Source: Symbiodinium natans
Taxonomy: Eukaryota; Sar; Dinophyceae; Suessiales; Symbiodiniaceae
Length of the DNA: 64,000 bases
Reading direction: 5' to 3'
Assembly: GCA_905221605.1 (NCBI GenBank)
Contig: CAJNDS010002725.1
Span: 1 to 64,000, forward strand
Positions 1 through 12,485 of the stretch are shown here, piece after piece (position 1 is the stretch's first letter; each line of letters opens with the position of its first letter). The position numbers were made by a program, and so were the translations under genes. Under the pieces are notes generated by a model. That model saw only the letters and a program-made list of their open reading frames with translations. It did no database searches and had not been told where the DNA came from.

Positions 1-1198
1 CAATCTAGGGCCATGATTTTTAGGGCTTAGGGCTTTGGGGCTTAGGGCTTCGGGCTTAGGGCTTTAGGACTTAGGGCTTGGGGCTTAAGGTTTAGGGTTT
101 AGGGTTCAGGGTTTAGGGTTTCGGGTTTAGAGTTTAAGGTTAGACTCTGAATTACTTATATGGGGGACACTGACCCAAACCATGATGCCAATTCCTCCGG
201 TGGATGGACGAAATCTTGCACCACCTTTCAAGCCACACCTCTGGCACTCACAAGTACAGCGCAGAACCCCGCACCCCCTTTTTACATTGGCAGGTGTTGC
301 TTTCTAGGTGGTGCAAGATTTTGGTCACTGGAACATGTCAGTGCCGAGGCCTGTCCAAAGCCAATGTTAAAAAAGGGGGTGCGGGGTTTGGCCAATTTGC
401 GTAGTTCAACAGCGGTGCCCGTCCACCCGCAGTATTATGGAAACCCTACGTTCTACTATATGGGTACTTCGGACCCTGGTTTATGGCGTTACTGGGATTC
501 TAGCCCTAAACCCTAAACCCTAAAACGTAAAAGTAAACAAAATGTCCTTAAGAAGGTCTCTGAAACACACATTCCGCCATGAGGCCCTCATAAACCCAAA
601 TAAGAATTCAGCGATTCTAGGGCGTCTAGGGTTTTGGGCTTGTTTCGGGTTTCTAGGGTTTAGGGTTTAGGGTTCAGGGTTCAGGGTTAGGGTCTAGGGT
701 CTAGGAGTTTGGAGTTTAGGGTTTAGGGTTTAGGGATATTCCAAGGGCCGAGGAGCTAATGGAGCTGGCCAGGGCGACCAGCGGTGTGCCGGCGAAGAAC
801 CTCCACCAGATGCTCTGATGCGTGGGGTTTAGGGTTTAGGGTGTAGGGTTTAGGGTTTAGGGTTTCCCTAAACCCTAAACCCTAAACCCTGAACCCTGAA
901 CCCTAAACCCTAAACCATACGCTCGCGCAATCTTGCGCGCCACCGGCACATGGGTCGTTCTCTAAATCCGGGTCCAAGAGAACCTGAGTCTGAAGCTCCA
1001 TCTTGGGCCCGCAGCCCTAAAGTTTAGGGTTTAGGGTTTTTTGGGTTTAGGGTTTAGGGCTTAGGGTTTAGGGTTGACCCTAAACCCTGAACCCTAAATG
1101 AACTCCATGCCCTAACACGGCCATGCCCCTGCATCCTCCAGAGCCCAAGCTCCAACACATGGCGTGGATAACTTTGCGAGTGCTTCCGGCCATGTTTG

Positions 1199-1321
1199 TA
1201 TATGAAGCAGGGTTGATATTACTGTTGTTGGTGAGTGTATATAAGGTTCCTTTTTCATATTGGTGAGTGTAGACCTTGGGTGTCCTTTTGGGGATACAAG
1301 AAATATGAACCCTACTTCATA
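1199..1321. mobile_element. Inverted-repeat element, family C
   Basis: Ends ATATGAAGCAGGGTT and AACCCTACTTCATAT, with TGGTGAGTGTA repeats and GGGTGTCCTTTTGGGG inside. Related copies lie at 1,411-1,550 (opposite orientation) and 21,113-21,252. Confidence 0.75.
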
Positions 1322-1410
1322 TAACCCTGAGCCATCGCGAGGCTATATGATAGGGATCCAAATTCGTCAATTCTCAATGAAGAGCTGGTAAGATTGCCAG
1401 CAAACCAGAC

Positions 1411-1550
1411 CTCATATTAAGGAGGGTTTGTACTCTCAAAAGGACACCCAATGTACACACTCACCAATATTAAAAAGGAACCTTATATACACTCACCAAA
1501 AACAGAAATATCCTAAACCCTAAACCCTAAACCCTAAACCCTGCTTCATA
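1411..1550. mobile_element. Family C element with telomeric array grown in its right end
   Basis: Contains AAAAGGACACCCA, ACACTCACCAATATT and AAGGAACCTTATATACACTC like the other copies. The right end, AAACCCTACTTCATAT in the 21-kb copy, here reads four CCCTAAA units and then CCCTGCTTCATAT. The array therefore starts exactly at a native AAACCCT in the inverted repeat. Confidence 0.75.
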
Positions 1551-1764
1551 TGCCAGACGTCCCTGTGCTACGTTCGGCCGTGGCCAGGCGTAGGAAAGCT
1601 TCCGAAGGCCTTCTTCCATAAGCCCAAGCTCCTCAACCCCTAGATCTGCAGTTGGTAGGGTTTAGGGCTTAGGGTTTAGGATTTAGGGTTTAGGGGTTAG
1701 GGTTTAGGGTTCAGGGTTCAGAGAAATCGATAGGGTTTAGGGTTTAGGGGGTTTAGGGTTTAGA

Positions 1765-1850
1765 GGTTTAGGAGTTTAGGAGTTTAGGAGTTTAGGAGTT
1801 TAGGAGTTTAGGAGTTTAGGAGTTTAGGAGTTTAGGAGTTTAGGAGTTTA
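1765..1850. repeat. Octamer variant array TTTAGGAG
   Basis: About ten uninterrupted units of TTTAGGAG, one base longer than the telomeric unit. This is a locally homogenised variant. Confidence 0.93.
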
Positions 1851-1933
1851 GGGTGCCCTAAACCCTGAACCCTAAACTCCAAACCCTGAACCCTAAACCC
1901 TAAACCCTAAGGGGCTTAGGGTTTAGGGCTTAC

Positions 1934-1997
1934 CGAGCTCCGCAGGACCACTTTTTGTAAGCCACGCGGCTCGAACCCCTCCTCCACAAGCGCCGAC
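1934..1997 (-). CDS. PPP exon: [15 protein letters not shown]
   Basis: Opens after TTTGCAG and reads [21 protein letters not shown], then a strong GTAAGC donor. It corresponds to PP1 [20 protein letters not shown]. The RAHQ His ligand is not present in the joined sequence. A further candidate (about 1,555-1,600, reading SYAWPRPNVAQ) could be the SAPNY region, but I could not confirm it. Confidence 0.6.
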
Positions 1998-4900
1998 CTG
2001 CAAATCCTTGGCGTGCTCGGAGGCCCAAAAACCGAATAGATAGGGTTTAGGGTTTAGGGTTTAGGGTTCAGGGTTCAGGGTTCAGGGTTTAGGGTTTAGG
2101 GTTTAGGGGGTCACTGTTCTAGCATTCATAATCATTAGGGGGTTCCAGGATTAGAAAAAAACCCACTCGCCCAAAGAATCCCAGAACATTAGGAAAATAA
2201 AAGGTTTTCATCTTACCAATTCGGACACGTTTTCCACTGAACCTTCTGGGACCCACTCCCCAGATTGACCGAAAAGTCACCAACACTGGTCCAGATTGAC
2301 CGAAAAGTCACGAACTTTGGGGTCAGATTGACCGAAAAGTCACGAACACTGGTCCACATTGAACAAAAAAGTCACGAACAATGGGGGGGGGGGGGGGGGG
2401 GGGGGGCAATTGACCCACAAGTCACGAACAACGTGGGGCAGATTGACCGACAAGTCCCGAAGGTTTAAATAAATAAATAAAAATATATATATATATATAT
2501 ATGTGATAGAGAGGGTTAAGGGTTTAGGGTTTAGGGTTTAGGGTTTAGGGTTTAGGGTTTAGGGTTTAGGGTTTAGGGCTCTTGTAACAACAGAGCCACC
2601 TACTTGTCCCAATCGAGGTACCCTTAAAGGCACTTGCAAAAAGGTCCAGTGAGGTACCCTTTAAAACTTTGAACCCTAAACGCCTAAACAGTGAACCGCG
2701 AAACCCTTAAAACCCTTAAACCCTCCAATCCACCCTTTTTTTGAACCCGACGCTACAGCCTACATCCTACACCCTACACCCTAAACCCTAAACCCTAAAC
2801 CCTTTAAGCCCAGTCTGGCTGCCCAAGATGCAGATCCAGCCCGTGCGTCTCCAGGAAGGGCGCCACCTGGGCTCTAGAGATCACAGCCGCGAGGATTTCT
2901 GTAGCTTTTAGGGTTTATAGGGATTAGGGATTAGGGTTTAGGGTTTAGGGTTTGCGGTTTAGGGCTTAAGGAACGAGGTTCCCTAGATCATCTCTGAGAA
3001 AAGAGCCACAGGGCGTCTAATTCCCTGACTCCCTGTTTTCGCTTACTAACCCTAAACCCTAAACCCTAACCCCAAACCCCAAACCCAAACCGCAAAGGGA
3101 TACTCCCACAACCAGCATGGGCACCCCTTAGGATTTAGGGTTTAGGGTTTAGGGTTCCCCCATGCAGTAGTGCATGTTCCAGGGGCGCACCCCGGAACGA
3201 ATGATAGCTTTACCCAGGCACGAAGGAGATTTACCACTGTGTAGCACCTGCAGCTAAGCTTCAAGTCAGCATCCAAAGCTGCAAAGCCCCAAAGCCCCAA
3301 AGCCCTAAAGCCCTGAAGCCCTAAAGCCTAAACCCGAAACAGCTTTTTTGGACCTCCACTCTGTTCCATGAGCTGGAAAGCAACACATCCCGGAACCCCT
3401 AAACCCTAACCCCGAATTCCTAAACCCTAAACCCTCAACCCTAAACCCTAAACCCTAAACCCTACACCCTAAACCCTAAACCCTAAACCCTAGTTATGTA
3501 ACCCGACAATACACTATACATAGCAAGGGCCCATACTTCGGATCCCTGTTCCAACCTTGGAATTCGGGTCTGCGTAGGGTTTAGGGCTTTGATTTTGCCA
3601 CCCGCCTAGCACTTAGGCGTCAGAGTTTGGAGGGGGTTTAGGGTATAGGGTGAGGGGTTGAGGGGTTGAGGGGTTTGGGGGTTTAGGGGTTTAGGGGTTC
3701 AGGGGTTCAGGGGTTCAGGGGTTTAGGGGTTTAGGGGTTTGGGCTGCTAACTGCAGGGCTGAACCCGCTTAGTGTGAACCAGCATCCCACCTCCGCACTG
3801 TTCGGCCGAGTAGCCACATCTGGGCCGAAGCAGCTTCGCATGCGAACTTCATCCACAAAGCCTGCGGAAACATCTCACATGGGTTTCCCTGTACGAACCC
3901 CCCCTCCCCCCCCCAGGTTCCCGCCTCGAATGACATTAATTGGGCTTGATTATCCCTAAATAGCCATAATTATGGGGGCAACCTAGCTGGGGGAAGGGGT
4001 AGAAGGTGAACCCATGAATCTCATATTTGATTCAAGATGCACCATATTGCTGCCAAGCCACCCCTCACGCGCTGGTCGGGTTCCTCAGCCAAGACCGAAC
4101 TTGCTCTACTTTGGTTTAGGGTTTAGGGTGTAGGGTTTAGATTTAGGGTTTACGGTTTAGGGTTTAGGCCAAGCGTAGGGCTTAGCCTTTCGGCTGCTGT
4201 AGCTTTTTGTGGATAGGCAGAAGACCTTCTTTGGTAAGGCTTGTGCTTAGGCTTAGACTCCCCCTGCCCTGCCCCCCCGCCCACCCCCGGCGGCCCCTGT
4301 GAAGCCAGAGCGCCTTGCGTGAAGCGAACCCCCACCCCTTCTTTTGAGAACCCGAAACCTCGTCGAGTAAAGAGCCTCTTAGGTTCCTAGAGAACCCTAG
4401 TCCTTTGAAGCGAGGCCTCCTAAAGAATAATAGGATCACTTCATTATCAGGACCCCAGTCAGGTACCCCTAATATCGTAAACCTCCAAATGCTTTAAAGC
4501 ATCTTGCGCGTTGCAAGCGATAGGCTTAGGGTACGGGGCACAATGTTCAAGGCTTCGGGTTCTGGGCCACTACCCTTGGGCTCTTGAGTTTAGGGTTTTG
4601 GGATGTTTTCCCTTATACTAACAGCCTTAATGGGGATTGGAGTACCCCCATTCTAGTCCCTATTAAGGACTGCTAGTCTAAGGGGGAACATCCCAAGTTT
4701 AGGGTTTTGAGCCCTAAACCCTAAACCCTAAACCCTAAACCCTAAACCCTAAACCCTAAACCCTAAACCCTAAACCCTTTTTTTTTTGAAACCCTAAACC
4801 CTAAACCCTAAACCCTAAACCCTAAACCCTAAACCCCCCCAAAAAGAGTGACAGGCCCAGAGGCGCCCCACAACAAGTCGTAGAGCAGGCCTTCATCTGG

Positions 4901-7900
4901 CACATCCGTCGGCCTTCCAAGAATACTCTTGTGTTCTCAAGCGATGTGGCCTGGGTCAGCCCGGTAGCCCTAAACCCTAGACCCTAAACCCTAAACCCTA
5001 AACCCTAAACCCCCAAACCCCCTAAACTCTAAACCCGAAGCCCTACACCTCTCAATCATATCTTATGTCTCTTCGAGGGACAATGCAACTTCCATTCAAA
5101 AGGCTCGTTGTGCAAAACCTGAACCTTCTTGCAGACCCGACGAAGCCCCAAACCCAAAACCCGACAGATTTATCAACAATCCCGAAACCCTAAACCCTAA
5201 ACCCTAGTCCCGAAACCCTAAACCCTAAACCCTAAAGACCATTCTCCAAAGCCCCAAGTCCAGCGCCGAAGCCCAATCTCGACATCAGCAGCGGCGCCTA
5301 ACAATGCGGTTGATCTTGTCAAAGGTACCTCTCGCGGATGATCAAGGTTTAGGGTTTAGGGCTTAGGGTTTAGTAAGGTTTAGGGTTTAGGGTTTAGGGT
5401 TTAGGGTTTAGGGTTTAGGGTTTAGGGTTTAGGGTTTAGGGTTTAGGGTTTAGGGTTTAATTAGGGTTTGAGGCACGGCGCGGGACGACAGCGTGGAGGT
5501 TGGGCTATGGGCTAGCAGTCAGTGCAACCAGAGCAAGAATGCATGGCACTCAGGACGTGAACAGAACCCTGGAATTCTACAAGCCCAAAAAAACCCGAAA
5601 CGCCCTTTAAACAAAAAACATCCCCCATGAAACCATGCACAATAAACCCCAAAAACCCCGAACCCTAAACCGCCCAAAGGCCTGGGGCTTTAGCACATCT
5701 CCTCCAAGAGTCTAAGAGCCGAAGTAATCGGGATTTTCGGGGGGTGCCCCTTTGGAGTTTAAGTTTAGGGTTTAGGGTTTAGGGTTCAGGGTTCAGGGTT
5801 CAGGGTTCAGGGTTTAGGGTTTAGGGTTTAGGGTTTAGGGTTTAGGGTTTAGGGTTTAGGGTAACTGAAGCCCCGGAAGTGGGTGCCAGCGTTTTGGAGA
5901 TCCAGGCTGAGTCCGTTGGGGACCTCAGAGCGTCTTTGGGGCCCTACCTGACGAGGGGTTTAGGGTTTAGGGTTTGGGGTTTAGGGTTTAGGGTTTAGGG
6001 TGCAACACTCTGACTCTAGATCCCAAAGGGTCCGGAGTACCCGTAGGACACTTACCCAAACCAAAAGAGCAATTCCTATTCTAGAAACCCTACTTCTACT
6101 ATGGTAGGTACTTAGGACCCTTTGGGGATCATGGGACCTGCCTGCTTCTCCAGCAAGAGATGCAACACACCATGCAAGTCAACAGCAATACGAGTCTCCA
6201 TAATCGGATCGCCTCCGCAATCAGATTACTACCGCTTCTGGCTAGAATATATTCAGGCCCAGACGACCCGAAACTCCTAAGGCCAGCACAAGATGGTAAA
6301 GACCCAAGGCTAGTTGACGGAGCATCCGGGCGGCCAGTTACTGGTGGATTTGGGGTTCAAGGTTCGGGCTTTCGGGTTTATAGGGCTTAGGGTTTTCAAT
6401 TGTTTGGGGTCGGAGGTTGCCATTTACAACCCGTGCTGGGCTCTTAACACCCTTAACCACGACCCCCCCCCCCCCCCCCCCCCCCCCTGCAAAAAAAATC
6501 CCTAAACCCTAGACCAGCTTCGAACCCTCGGGTTAGGGATAAGGGTTCTCCTGGGTAGTTGGTCCAGTCATACTTGAATATGGCCTTACTTTGGGTTTTC
6601 ATAGGCCTGCGTATATCCACCCCTCAACCTCAAAGTACGCCCCCCAACCGCTAGTAAATCCCCATGCTTCTGTGCTTGCTGCATGTAAATACATGAAAGT
6701 CAACACTAGTGTGTGGATGGTTAAATGGAGGGAGAAGTTCGGCTGAGGATTGAGGTTGAGGCCTGCTAGCCGGGCTCAAACCTTCAAAGTATGTCGGAGA
6801 GCGTTCTAACCTTGGGGACCAAATGAACCTAAAATTGGCGTCATAGACCCGCTATACTACTACAATCCCTGTTGAAGTATATGAACCATAATAAACCTTT
6901 CAGGGGCTCATTTCGTCCTTAAGGAAGTGGCGGAGCCAGGCAACCCTAAACCCTAAACCCTACACCCTAAACCGTCAGTGGCGCAGCCAGGGCACGCAAA
7001 GGATGCGATGCTGGATGCGAGCGCAGCAGGGCATGCAGTTGAAGACGTTCGTCCAGGTCCTGGTCGTTGCGTCCGCCAGTGCTCATGAAACTCGCTTAAG
7101 AGGGTTTAGGGTTTAGGGTTTAGGGTTTGGGGCTTAGGGTTGAGGGCGCCCTAAACCCTAAACTGGCACTCTACGTGGGCGCTCGAGCCTTTTAGGACAG
7201 GTTTCTGCCCTGGCCCATTGGTGCCACGTTTTGCCCTTTGGATAAACCCTAAACCCTAAACCCTCAACCCTAAACCCTAAACCCAGGGGCATTTGGACTT
7301 GAATCGGTGCGCAGGATTGGCAAGGCGAGTGAACACTAAGCACAAGAAGCCCAGCTTCTTAGGGGGATTGGGGGGAAGCAGTAGAACCCTCAACCCTCAA
7401 AGAGTAGGGGGGTTGGGGCGGAGAAGTAGAACCCTCAACCCTCAAAGAGTGGGGGGGTTGGGGGATAGAAGTAGAAACCTAAGCCCTCAAAGAGTAGGGG
7501 GTTGGGGGGTAGAGGTAGGACCCTAAACCCTCGTTTGCGTGAGGAGTGGGGGTACCAGCCAGCCTACGCGAGCGCGCGAGCGATAGTTGCCCTTTTTTAC
7601 ATCCCCTAAGCCCTAAACCCTAAACCCTAAGCCTAAACCCCAAACCCTAAACCCGAAGCACAACCAGTTTAACAGCGATCTGCGGACAACACCTAGAGAC
7701 TGCCTCCAGGGCTGTAGGGTTCAGGGTTCAGGGTTTCTGCTGCATGATCTGAGGGTTTAGGGTTTAGGGTTTAGGGTGTAGCAGTGGTCAGCTGTACGCA
7801 ATTGTGTGCAGACATGCCCACCCCAAGACCACCCAAACACTACTCAAAACGAGCCAAACCAGAGCCAGCCAAACCAAAGCCAGCCCACATTCAAAAAAAC

Positions 7901-10900
7901 TTTTGCACTTAACGCTGTACTTCGGACTAACATCTAGCACGCTTCCTGATGTCATGGAGCCTGATGCCTTGTTGCAAGGTGACATCTGAGAATGTGCCTT
8001 GGAAAAGATGTTAGATTTCGAGCTTTCAAGAGAAAATTGGGTTTTGTGTTGGGGAAAGTTTTTGCCGGAGGGCCTTCTTAGCGTTTCCATTCTCGACGTC
8101 GGGGTGTCAAGGCTGCATAGCGAAAGGCTTGTTGCTCTAGACACGCCTTGTGAAAGTCATGTCTAGAAGCTTGCGAGAGCCAAATTAGCGTTTGCGTTGG
8201 GGGGTGTCTTCGGCCGGAGGGCCTTCTCATTGTTTCTATTCTCGACGTCGGGGTGTCATGGTGTTGCTCTAAACAGGCCTTGTGAAAGTCATATCTAGAA
8301 GCTTGCCAGAGCCAAATCAGCGTTTGCGTTCGGGGGTGGGTGTCTTCGGCCGGAGGGCCTTCTCATTGTTTTCTTCTTACGCCGAAGTTCGAAAGTTACC
8401 TGCTTGCGGAGGCATATGACTTCAGCCTTTTCAGAGCAGCAGTCCCTGACCCTTGTCCGGGGCACAGGTGTTTCCTCCAAACAACCTTTCAAGGGCACCT
8501 TGAAAGGTGCAGAGGTCGCAGGAGCTCCAAGTGCCTTTCAGCCTTTAGGGCCCTCCCAGGGGGCCAGGGGCCTTGCGGGGCCTTTCAGGGGCCTCCCAGG
8601 CCAGGCGCTTCCCAGGCCCAACGAGGGCAAAAGCAATTTTTGAGCAGTTGGCCAGGCTGAACTGCCTAAAGGGCGCCAGGTCCAGCAAAGAAGGCCGCAG
8701 TCGGCACAGCCTCCAGGGGGCCCCAGGCCAGGGTTCGGCCGCACATTCTGCGACACAGGGTCGGGTTTGGCGGTTGGCAGGCTCTGCAGCCCAGCAGAGC
8801 CTGCCATGGTCTCGCTGGCGCTCGACGCGCCCCGCCTACCCACAGAAGGAGAGGTTTGGCGGGCGGGTTTAGGGTTTGGGGTTTGGGGAACCCTAAACCC
8901 CCTTCAGGGTTTAGGAGGGTTAAGGGGGGGCAGACCTGGGACAAGCGCGAAGGCATGAGGACAGCACATGGCGGGGGACTCCCAGGGGGCCAGGGGCCTT
9001 GCGGGGCCTTTCAGGGGCCTCCCAGGCCAGGCGCTTCCCAGGCCCAACGAGGGCAAAAGCAATTTTTGAGCAGTTGGCCAGGCTGAACTGCCCTTTAGCG
9101 CCAGGTCCAGCAAAGAAGGCCGCAGTCGGCACAGCCTCCAGGGGGCCCCAGGCCAGGGTTCGGCCGCACATTCTGCGACACAGGGTCGGGTTTGGCGGTT
9201 GGCAGGCTCTGCAGCCCAGCAGAGCCTGCCATGGTCTCGCTGGCGCTCGACGCGCCCCGCCTACCCACAGAAGGAGAGGTTTGGCGGGCGGGTTTAGGGT
9301 TTGGGGTTTGGGGAACCCTAAACCCCCTTCAGGGGGACAAGCGCGAAGGCATGAGGACAGCACATGGCGGGGGACTCCTGTGTGACCTTCATGAGGACAG
9401 GCTCAGTGTCTACAGCCCCATATTTTGCAACAGCGTCCGGCTAGAGTGTACAATCTGAAACTGAAACCCTAAACCCTAAACCCCAAACCCAACACCTAAA
9501 CCCTGAAGCGCTGTGTAGGACTACCCGCAGTTGTGTGCTGTCGGGTGCCCCACATGTCGGGGGCAAAACGTCAGGGGAACCGAGCGCTTACTGTTGATTA
9601 AACCCTAAACCCTAAACCCTAAACCCTCAACCCTCAACCCTAAACCCTAAACCCTAAACCCTAAAGAGTTGAGGGCTTAGGGTTCTGAAGGAGAAAGGGC
9701 TGTTGGCATCTTTTTCTCCTTCTTGCTCCCCCTACACCCGAAACCCTAGCCCCAAAACCCCAAACCCCAAATCCCAAACCCTAAGCCCTTTTGCAACAGG
9801 CTTCGAACCCGAAGCCCTAAACCCCAAACCCTAAACCCCAAACCCCAAACCCTAAACCCTAGACCCTACAGGGTGGGGCCCCCTTACTATACTAACTGTA
9901 GTTAAGGGACTTATAACCTAACTTAGGGCCCTTATAACTCTACTTATAACTAGGGGGCCCCACCCTGTACTGTTGCTCCTAACATTGCGGCCCAGGGGCT
10001 TCCAGAATTTCAGGCTGCAGCGCCTCCTGCACTCATCGTAGAAGCCGTAGATGCGGTTGATGCTCTGGCATTCCTCCATGGTGCGGGTTTAGGGTTTAGG
10101 GTTTAGGGTTTAGGGTGTAGGGTTTAGGGTTTAGGGTTTAGGGTTTAGGGTTTAGGGTTTAGGGTTTAGGGTTTAGGGTTTAGGGTTTAGGGTTTAGGGT
10201 TTAGGGTTTAGGGTTTAGGGGGTAGGGCATTTTGGGCGTGAATTATGGGACAAAACGACCCTGAGTCGTGAACCCTCCAACCCCTGAATAGGGCTTATGG
10301 TCGCTCACACTCGGACACGCCAGGCGAGGCACACTGTGTCCCATGGTCTTGCTGTAGAGGCCGTTTGGGCATATTGGGGTGCACTGGCGTTTAGGGTTTA
10401 GGGTTTAGGGTTTAGGATTTAGGGTTTAGGGTTTAGGGTTTAGGGTTTAGGAACTTGAGCAGGGGATTGGAAATTCGAACCTGTTGCTGGCATTCAGGCA
10501 GTGGGGTCGTCAGGCTCGTGACACATATTGTGGCATCATTGCCTTACTTGGAGGTTCTTAGTAACCCAGTTATAACTGTACTTATAGCCCAACTATAACC
10601 CAATTAGGGTGCTTATAATTGGGTTATAAGTACCCTGAACCTCCAAGTGCAACCTCCACATCCAGTAGTAGGGTGTGAGCCATCTTGGGCAAAGACCTGC
10701 TGCAGCTTCTGTGGACCCGAAACCCTCAACCCCCCATCCTAGAGCCCTTCATCCGAACCTTAAGGATTTGGGACTTGTGACAATGCTCGCCTCGGATCTT
10801 ATCGTGAAACCAGCCTGCTTTCTAGAAGCCACATGGCCAGATTGCAGGAAAGTCTGCACACATTGGCTTCGTGTGGCTTATAAGGGTGGCAGCTGACCCC

Positions 10901-12454
10901 GAACTAAAAGGGCAGCAGGATACGGCCGGGGCATCCTAGATGGCATGCTCGGGCACGGGTACCGTTAAGCCAAAAACCTCAAGGTTCCGAGGAGTTGCCA
11001 GCGCTCAATGCATTCCAGGCACATGCCGCCCTCGGAGGAGGACGAGACCTTGCTTTTTTTGTTTCAGTTAGATTCGCCGTAATTCGGGGCCCACAACATA
11101 AACATAACGATCCTACAAACGGGGTTTCGGAATCGGAATCCCCCTTATAGGGCGCCCTTATACCCCAACAGTAGGATCCTGATGTTCATGTGGCTTTTTG
11201 GGGACCCTAGTTGGTTTCCCTTCATGCAGCCACTTCAGGCCTTTATCAACCCTAAACCCTAAACCCTAAACCCTAAACCCTAAACCCTAAACCCGCTTAA
11301 CATGAAGTGCATCAGCATGATGGCCCCTCTTCCGATAGGCGTTCCCAAGTCTGCTACAACTCTCTCCTTCAGGATACAGGGTTTAGACTTTTGGGGCTTT
11401 AGGGTTTAGGGTTAAGGGTTTAGGGTTGGTTATTTCTCATCCAGAATATCTGCCAGGTCTCCGGTTCGCCTATCGAATCAACCACCCTGTGTGCAGAATC
11501 GTGCTTCATGTTGAATACTCTGGGTTCCAGAGTGCACAGGGTTTAGGGTTAAGGGTTTAGGGCCTTAGGGTTTGACAAGGGAACCGAACCCGCGAAGAAG
11601 CAAAAACAGGGCCCATTTCTGGATCCTAGAATGCTGGCCATCCGATCCCACAAAACATCGTCTTGGTAGCCCAGAAACATTGTGATAAAAAGGGTACCCT
11701 TTTTGGGGTTGGCTACTTTTATAAGGGAACCTGGACCACAAAAGGGCAAATGGGGACACTGGGGCGAGTCTTGGGAATCAGCTGAGGACGATGATGTTGA
11801 TGCAGCTTGGGAATCAGCAGCTGACGATGATGTTTTTTTGCCCCCCCCCCCCCCCCCCCGGGGGGGGGGGGGGGGGCAAACCAAGAAAAGAACCCTAAAC
11901 CCTAAAACCCTAAACCCTAAACCCACCGTCTCGTTCCAAGAGCCCGGCGGTCCGGATACCTCAGCTACCCATGCACAGGCTTCTGCAAGCAACCCGGAGG
12001 TTGGGCCCTTGAATTAGGGACAGGTGGGGGTACCCCAAACCCTAGACCCTAGACCCTAAACCCTAAAGGGGTAGATAGGTGGAAATTGCCCACCGGAAGT
12101 GGGCCTAGATTGGAACATTCTTGAACATACACTCTTAAATGACATAGTCTATCAGCCCATGGAAGCCCTACTGGCATCATAATTGTTGTCTTAAGGAACC
12201 CTAAACCCTAAACCCTAAACCCTAAACCCTAAACCCTAAACCCTAAACCCTAAACCCTAAACCCTAAACCCTACTGGCATCATAATTGTTGTCTTAAGGA
12301 GACTACGCAAAGACCCCCAATATGATTGTAGTCGAAACCTCTATTGCAATATTCCCCAGTTAAGGGATCCACATAGGTTCAGGAAACCCTAAACCGTGAA
12401 CCTGAAACTTTCACCCAAGGTTTAGCAGAGCCCCTAACACCAGAGGGGTTGCAT

Positions 12455-12485
<31 letters not shown>

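Noticed and set aside
4030-4105. Extra phosphatase exon reading VAWQQYG
   Set aside because: Weak resemblance only, and the exons either side join in frame without it.
7788-8144. 118-residue minus-strand ORF with a hydrophobic tail
   Set aside because: Spans the shared boundary of a repeat block and tandem units; the hydrophobic tail comes from CCAAACCAGAGCCAGCC-type repeats.
8538-9385. Overlapping ORFs of about 100-147 residues
   Set aside because: They repeat with the tandem duplication, run into arrays, and are open on both strands because of high G+C.
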